In this document: positions 6,088 to 8,647 of the stretch, piece by piece
Layout of the letters: every line of letters begins with the position of its first letter
Numbering within the stretch: position 1 is the stretch's first letter
Assembly (NCBI GenBank): GCA_002404345.1
Contig: DHJN01000176.1
Location: forward strand, 1 to 8,647
Direction of reading: 5' to 3'
Length of the DNA stretch: 8,647 nucleotides
From: Actinobacteria bacterium UBA4719
Lineage (GTDB): Bacteria; Actinomycetota; Actinomycetes; Actinomycetales; Dermatophilaceae
Made by a program: the position numbers and the translations under genes
The notes under the pieces: generated by a model
Databases searched by the model: none
Told to the model about the DNA's origin: nothing
What the model saw: only the letters and a program-made list of their open reading frames with translations

Positions 6088-6118
6088 ACCATAGCGGCAC
6101 ACCTACGAGCATTGGCAA
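6088..6118 (-). promoter_or_regulatory. Candidate promoter of the TPP riboswitch transcript
   Basis: The minus strand has TTGCCA (6113-6118) and TATGGT (6088-6093) spaced 19 nt apart, which is slightly long for a housekeeping sigma factor. Transcription would begin near 6080, only a few bases before the aptamer, as expected for a riboswitch leader. The position strengthens an otherwise average match. Confidence 0.5.
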
Positions 6119-6200
6119 ACCGCTGCCGCCATCGCAGTGCCACAAGAGCCGGGGCATACTCGAGATCTTTCATGACCCCTAAGTCAAGACCTATCAACCC

Positions 6201-6239
6201 ATGACCGGGCCGCCTTGGCCCAGAGACGAGATCTTGTGA
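6201..6239 (+). other. Possible 12-codon leader ORF coupled to bluB-cobT
   Basis: ATG at 6201 encodes MTGPPWPRDEIL and stops at TGA 6237-6239, sharing the final A with the ATG at 6239 (TGATG). Such overlap is typical of translational coupling. There is no convincing Shine-Dalgarno before 6201, so expression is uncertain. Confidence 0.25.
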
Positions 6240-7972
6240 TGAATGCACACGCCTTTGGAGCCGAGGGCCGTGCGGCTGTCTATGACGCCATTGCCTTGCG
6301 TCGCGATGTACGGCGAGGGTTCACGATGGATCCGATCGATGACGCAGCTCTCCTGCGCATCCTTGGCGCGGCCCATCAGGCACCCAGCGTGGGCCTGAGC
6401 CAACCGTGGGACTTCCTCCTGCTGCGCGATGTCGAGCAACGCCAGCGCATCCAGGCGCTTGCCGGTCGCCAGCGCGACATCTTTGCCGGCTCCCTGCCGA
6501 CCGGACGGACCTCCCTGTTCAACGGCACCGCTGTCGAGGCGATCTTGCAGACCCCCCTCAACATCGTGGTCACTTGCGATCCCGCTCGCGGCGGCCCCTT
6601 CACGATAGGGCGACACGCGGACCCGCGGATGACGTCGTTCTCGGCGGCCCTGGCCGTTCAGAACCTCTGGCTGGCCGCGCGAGCCGAGGGCATCGGGGTC
6701 GGGTGGGTCAGCTTCTTCGACCCGGACGAGCTGGTCCGCGAGCTTGACCTGCCGGCGTACCTCGAGGTCGTGGCATATCTGTGTGTTGGTCACGTCGAGC
6801 AGTTCCCGCCCGCGCCCGAGCTGGTCACCTCCGGATGGGCGCGGAGGCGACCTCTGGCCTGGGCTGTCCATGATGGAGCCTTCGGTGATCGTCGCCTTCC
6901 TGGAGGAGAGACCGTGTCCATGTTGACCGAAACCGTCGCGGCGATCACGCCGGCGTCCAGCGAAGCGATGGCTGCCGCCGATGAACGGCAGTCGACGCTC
7001 ACCAAACCCCGCGGCTCCCTCGGCCCCCTCGAGAGTCTTGGCACCCGTCTGTGCGGCATGTATGGCGAGTGCCCGCCGCCGCTGCCGGAGCCGGTCGCCA
7101 TCGCGGTGTTCGCGGGCGACCACGGCGTGTATGCGCAAGGTGTGTCGCCGTGGCCGCAGGAGGTCACGATGCAGATGGTGGGTAACTTCCTGGCCGGTGG
7201 AGCGGTGATCAACGCGTTCGGCCGACAGGTTGGCGCAGAGGTCACTGTGGTGGACATCGGTGTTGCGGGAGAGATGCCGCCGGCTCCGGGTCTGCTGTCG
7301 CGCAAGGTCGCCGAGGGCACGGCTGACATGACGCAGGGTCCGGCGATGACGCCAGCCGAGGTTCAGGCGGCCATCGAGGTGGGCATCGACGTGGCCAGGG
7401 ACCATGTCGCACAGGGAAACCGGCTCCTGGTCACCGGCGACATGGGCATCGCCAACACCACCGCATCAGCGGCCCTGATCAGCGTCTTTACCGGTCTGGA
7501 CGTGGCCGACGTCACCGGCCGTGGCACCGGAATCGACGACGCGATGCTGCAGCACAAAGTGTCGGTCATTGAGTCCGCTATCAGGCTCAACCGGCCCAGC
7601 GCCCAGGACCCGGTTGGGGCGCTGGCTGGTGTCGGCGGTTTCGAGCACGCGGGCGTAGTGGGCTATCTGCTTGCCGCTGCCGCACTTCGCACGCCTGTCA
7701 TCCTCGACGGTGTCATCGCCTGCTCGGCGGCACTCGTGGCCCGGGCGATTGCGCCCCAGGCCACGGACTACTGGGTCGCTGGCCATCGTTCGGTCGAGCC
7801 CGGCGCCACCGTGGCCCTTGCCCACCTGGGTCTGGTGCCACTGGTGGACCTCGAGATGCGTCTGGGTGAGGGTTCGGGAGCGGCCCTGGCCGTGCCGATG
7901 GTCCAGGCTTCCGCACGCATCCTGCGTGAGGTCGCCACGTTCGACTCGGCCGGTGTCACCGACAAGGAATGA
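6239..7972 (+). CDS. bluB/cobT: BluB-CobT fusion: DMB synthase + nicotinate-nucleotide:DMB phosphoribosyltransferase
   Basis: This bifunctional cobalamin lower-ligand enzyme has an N-terminal BluB domain that converts reduced FMN and O2 to 5,6-dimethylbenzimidazole (DMB). Its C-terminal CobT domain transfers the ribose-phosphate of nicotinate mononucleotide to DMB, giving alpha-ribazole phosphate. Start at ATG 6239 (577 aa; GAGACGAG 8 nt upstream); TTG 6215 would add 8 residues. BluB (1 to about 214): RRDVRRGF (D23), APSVGLSQPWDF, GWVSFFDP (S158), the Asp and Ser matching residues known to matter in BluB. CobT (about 230-572): TKPRGSLGPLE, FAGDHGVYAQGVSPWPQEVT, GDMGIANTTASAAL, GRGTGIDD, and RLGEGSGAAL with the catalytic Glu (about E544). 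The same fusion is known from Propionibacterium freudenreichii. It is divergent from the TPP switch. No clear cobalamin riboswitch is seen upstream. Confidence 0.95.
   Translation: MNAHAFGAEGRAAVYDAIALRRDVRRGFTMDPIDDAALLRILGAAHQAPSVGLSQPWDFLLLRDVEQRQRIQALAGRQRDIFAGSLPTGRTSLFNGTAVEAILQTPLNIVVTCDPARGGPFTIGRHADPRMTSFSAALAVQNLWLAARAEGIGVGWVSFFDPDELVRELDLPAYLEVVAYLCVGHVEQFPPAPELVTSGWARRRPLAWAVHDGAFGDRRLPGGETVSMLTETVAAITPASSEAMAAADERQSTLTKPRGSLGPLESLGTRLCGMYGECPPPLPEPVAIAVFAGDHGVYAQGVSPWPQEVTMQMVGNFLAGGAVINAFGRQVGAEVTVVDIGVAGEMPPAPGLLSRKVAEGTADMTQGPAMTPAEVQAAIEVGIDVARDHVAQGNRLLVTGDMGIANTTASAALISVFTGLDVADVTGRGTGIDDAMLQHKVSVIESAIRLNRPSAQDPVGALAGVGGFEHAGVVGYLLAAAALRTPVILDGVIACSAALVARAIAPQATDYWVAGHRSVEPGATVALAHLGLVPLVDLEMRLGEGSGAALAVPMVQASARILREVATFDSAGVTDKE
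6902..6922 (+). promoter_or_regulatory. Internal ribosome-binding site and in-frame GTG/ATG at the BluB-CobT junction
   Basis: GGAGGAGAG (6902-6910) precedes an in-frame GTG (6914-6916) and ATG (6920-6922) at suitable distances. These lie in the linker between the two domains, just before the typical CobT start (LTETVAAITPASSEAMAAADERQ region). This is the stronger Shine-Dalgarno of the gene, so a separate CobT of about 350 aa could be made from the same mRNA. Confidence 0.55.
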
Positions 7973-8225
7973 CACCGTCATGTATAACCAGCACCTCTAC
8001 TTCCGTTGGGATGATTCCGGCCCCCTGGGTCGACCTCGTCAACGAAGGCATCCGGCGGCTACGAGCCCTCGCGGTCCCCGGGTAGGAACCAGACCACCCG
8101 TCCCAACAACCACCGCGCGACCCCCCGGACACCTGGAACCGGCGCCCACCCGAGACGACACTCGGGCCACGTCACACCCCCATGACAAAATCAACACCAC
8201 CCGCGACCTGCAGCCGCAACGACGC
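7973..8225. other. Gene-free stretch, C-rich and T-poor on the + strand
   Basis: No protein with a recognisable domain is visible here. A 25-codon frame (8011-8085, MIPAPWVDLVNEGIRRLRAL...) has some coding character but no support. In 8101-8220 I count 58 C, 23 G and 7 T in 120 bases. A C-over-G, pyrimidine-skewed RNA just after a stop codon resembles a Rho utilisation region for the bluB-cobT transcript. Confidence 0.4.
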
Positions 8226-8647
8226 TCACCACGCGAGGCATGCAAGATCGAGGTTAGAGAATGGGCCCAAAACGGCATTCCGAATCAGCCGTACGGGTTT
8301 GACTTTCGGTCGGCCGCGGGATGGATCTCGGGCCAATGCTCGAATGAAAAGCACCATCCAGGGCTCAAGGTCCACCGGCGCTGGATATTGCCACCAGCTG
8401 AACAGGACGACGCCCATGACCGCCACTGTGAGGGCCGCGAGGATCGCAGCGGATGCAAGGACCTGCACGGCGTCCTCCGGCTTGACAGGGCTCCACCAAT
8501 GGTCACGCAAACGCGCCCAAATCGGGCTAGAGCCATAGGCATCCAAGTCGGGTGGGCGTGGGTCTGCGCCTTTCCACTCCAGGCTGGCCGCGGCGTGATC
8601 GGCGTCCTCTTGGCGACGCTCCAGGAGGCAGGGCCCCGGCAAAGTCG
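8226..8647 (-). CDS. Hypothetical membrane protein, N-terminus at or beyond the window edge
   Basis: The minus frame is open from the right edge (TTG at 8642 is the first possible start in the window) to the TGA at 8226, at least 138 aa. Codons are G/C-ending through much of it. Residues 1-55 are polar (RRQEDADHAAASLEWKG, WARLRDHWWSPVKPED). Residues 59-85 form one strong transmembrane helix (AVQVLASAAILAALTV, then VMGVVLFSWW). The remaining 50 residues are basic (ARDPSRGRPKVKPVRLIR) with a short hydrophobic patch, WMVLFI. I do not recognise a family. The 3' part has lower GC than its neighbours, which may reflect transfer or weak selection. It converges on bluB-cobT, leaving 253 nt between their stops. 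Confidence 0.55.
   Translation of the reverse strand, partial: TLPGPCLLERRQEDADHAAASLEWKGADPRPPDLDAYGSSPIWARLRDHWWSPVKPEDAVQVLASAAILAALTVAVMGVVLFSWWQYPAPVDLEPWMVLFIRALARDPSRGRPKVKPVRLIRNAVLGPFSNLDLACLAW

Noticed and set aside
5281..6102. 273-aa minus-strand frame across the riboswitch
   Set aside because: It runs through the structured TPP aptamer and leader; the start at 5789 with its strong ribosome-binding site is the better reading.
6100..6238. Cobalamin riboswitch upstream of bluB-cobT
   Set aside because: The expected B12-box-like conserved core was not seen in this short interval.
7980..8647. Plus-strand frame open from ATG 7980 to the right edge (over 220 codons)
   Set aside because: It is Pro/Thr/Arg-rich, crosses the T-poor stretch (which lowers stop-codon frequency) and lies antisense to a frame with a clear transmembrane helix.
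1..8647. CRISPR array, tRNA or rRNA gene
   Set aside because: No regularly spaced repeats and no tRNA- or rRNA-like conserved segments were seen on either strand.

Overview
The window is high-GC DNA with GC-rich third codon positions and GTG/TTG starts, and its gene content fits an actinomycete (Actinomycetota). A single-chain BluB-CobT fusion is known from Propionibacterium freudenreichii. Together with a dehydratase/benzoyl-CoA-reductase type activator pair, it suggests a facultative or anaerobic Propionibacteriales-like organism. This placement is inference.

Region 1 (1-3188, + strand) is the 3' end of an operon. It holds the C-terminal part of a BcrA/BadF-like ATPase, a complete BcrD/BadG-like ATPase overlapping it by 4 nt, and, after a 66-nt gap, a class I acyl/aryl-CoA ligase. 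The ATPase pair would feed low-potential electrons, at the cost of ATP, to a reductase or dehydratase whose catalytic subunits should lie upstream of the window. The ligase would make the CoA thioester substrate.

Region 2 (3119-5789) looks like a decay and rearrangement zone. It holds an ElaA-type acetyltransferase broken by a one-base frameshift; the 3' end of an APC amino-acid permease with a net 5-nt deletion; the 3' end of an FGE/sulfatase-modifying-factor-like gene with a one-base frameshift; the 3' half of an AlkZ-like winged-helix gene; and a one-ended IS3-family remnant. The permease and FGE fragments are joined head to head at about 4256, both without their 5' ends. The IS remnant has lost its right end and orfB and now abuts the start of another minus-strand gene.

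Region 3 (5694-6093, - strand) is a TPP riboswitch with a promoter, a long leader with a perfect 12-bp hairpin, a Shine-Dalgarno and a start codon. The gene that began there is cut off after about 32 codons. Its frame nevertheless stays open across the antisense of the IS remnant and into the AlkZ-like tail, giving a 334-aa chimeric ORF under a thiamine-pyrophosphate switch. This is the most unusual structure in the window.

Region 4 (6201-7972, + strand), divergent from the riboswitch, is the BluB-CobT fusion, which makes 5,6-dimethylbenzimidazole and activates it for the lower ligand of cobalamin. A strong ribosome-binding site and an in-frame GTG lie exactly between the two domains. It is followed by a C-rich, T-poor gene-free stretch and a partial minus-strand membrane protein at the right edge (8226-8647).

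The frameshifts and junctions could be genuine genome decay or errors in the assembled sequence; the sequence alone cannot decide.
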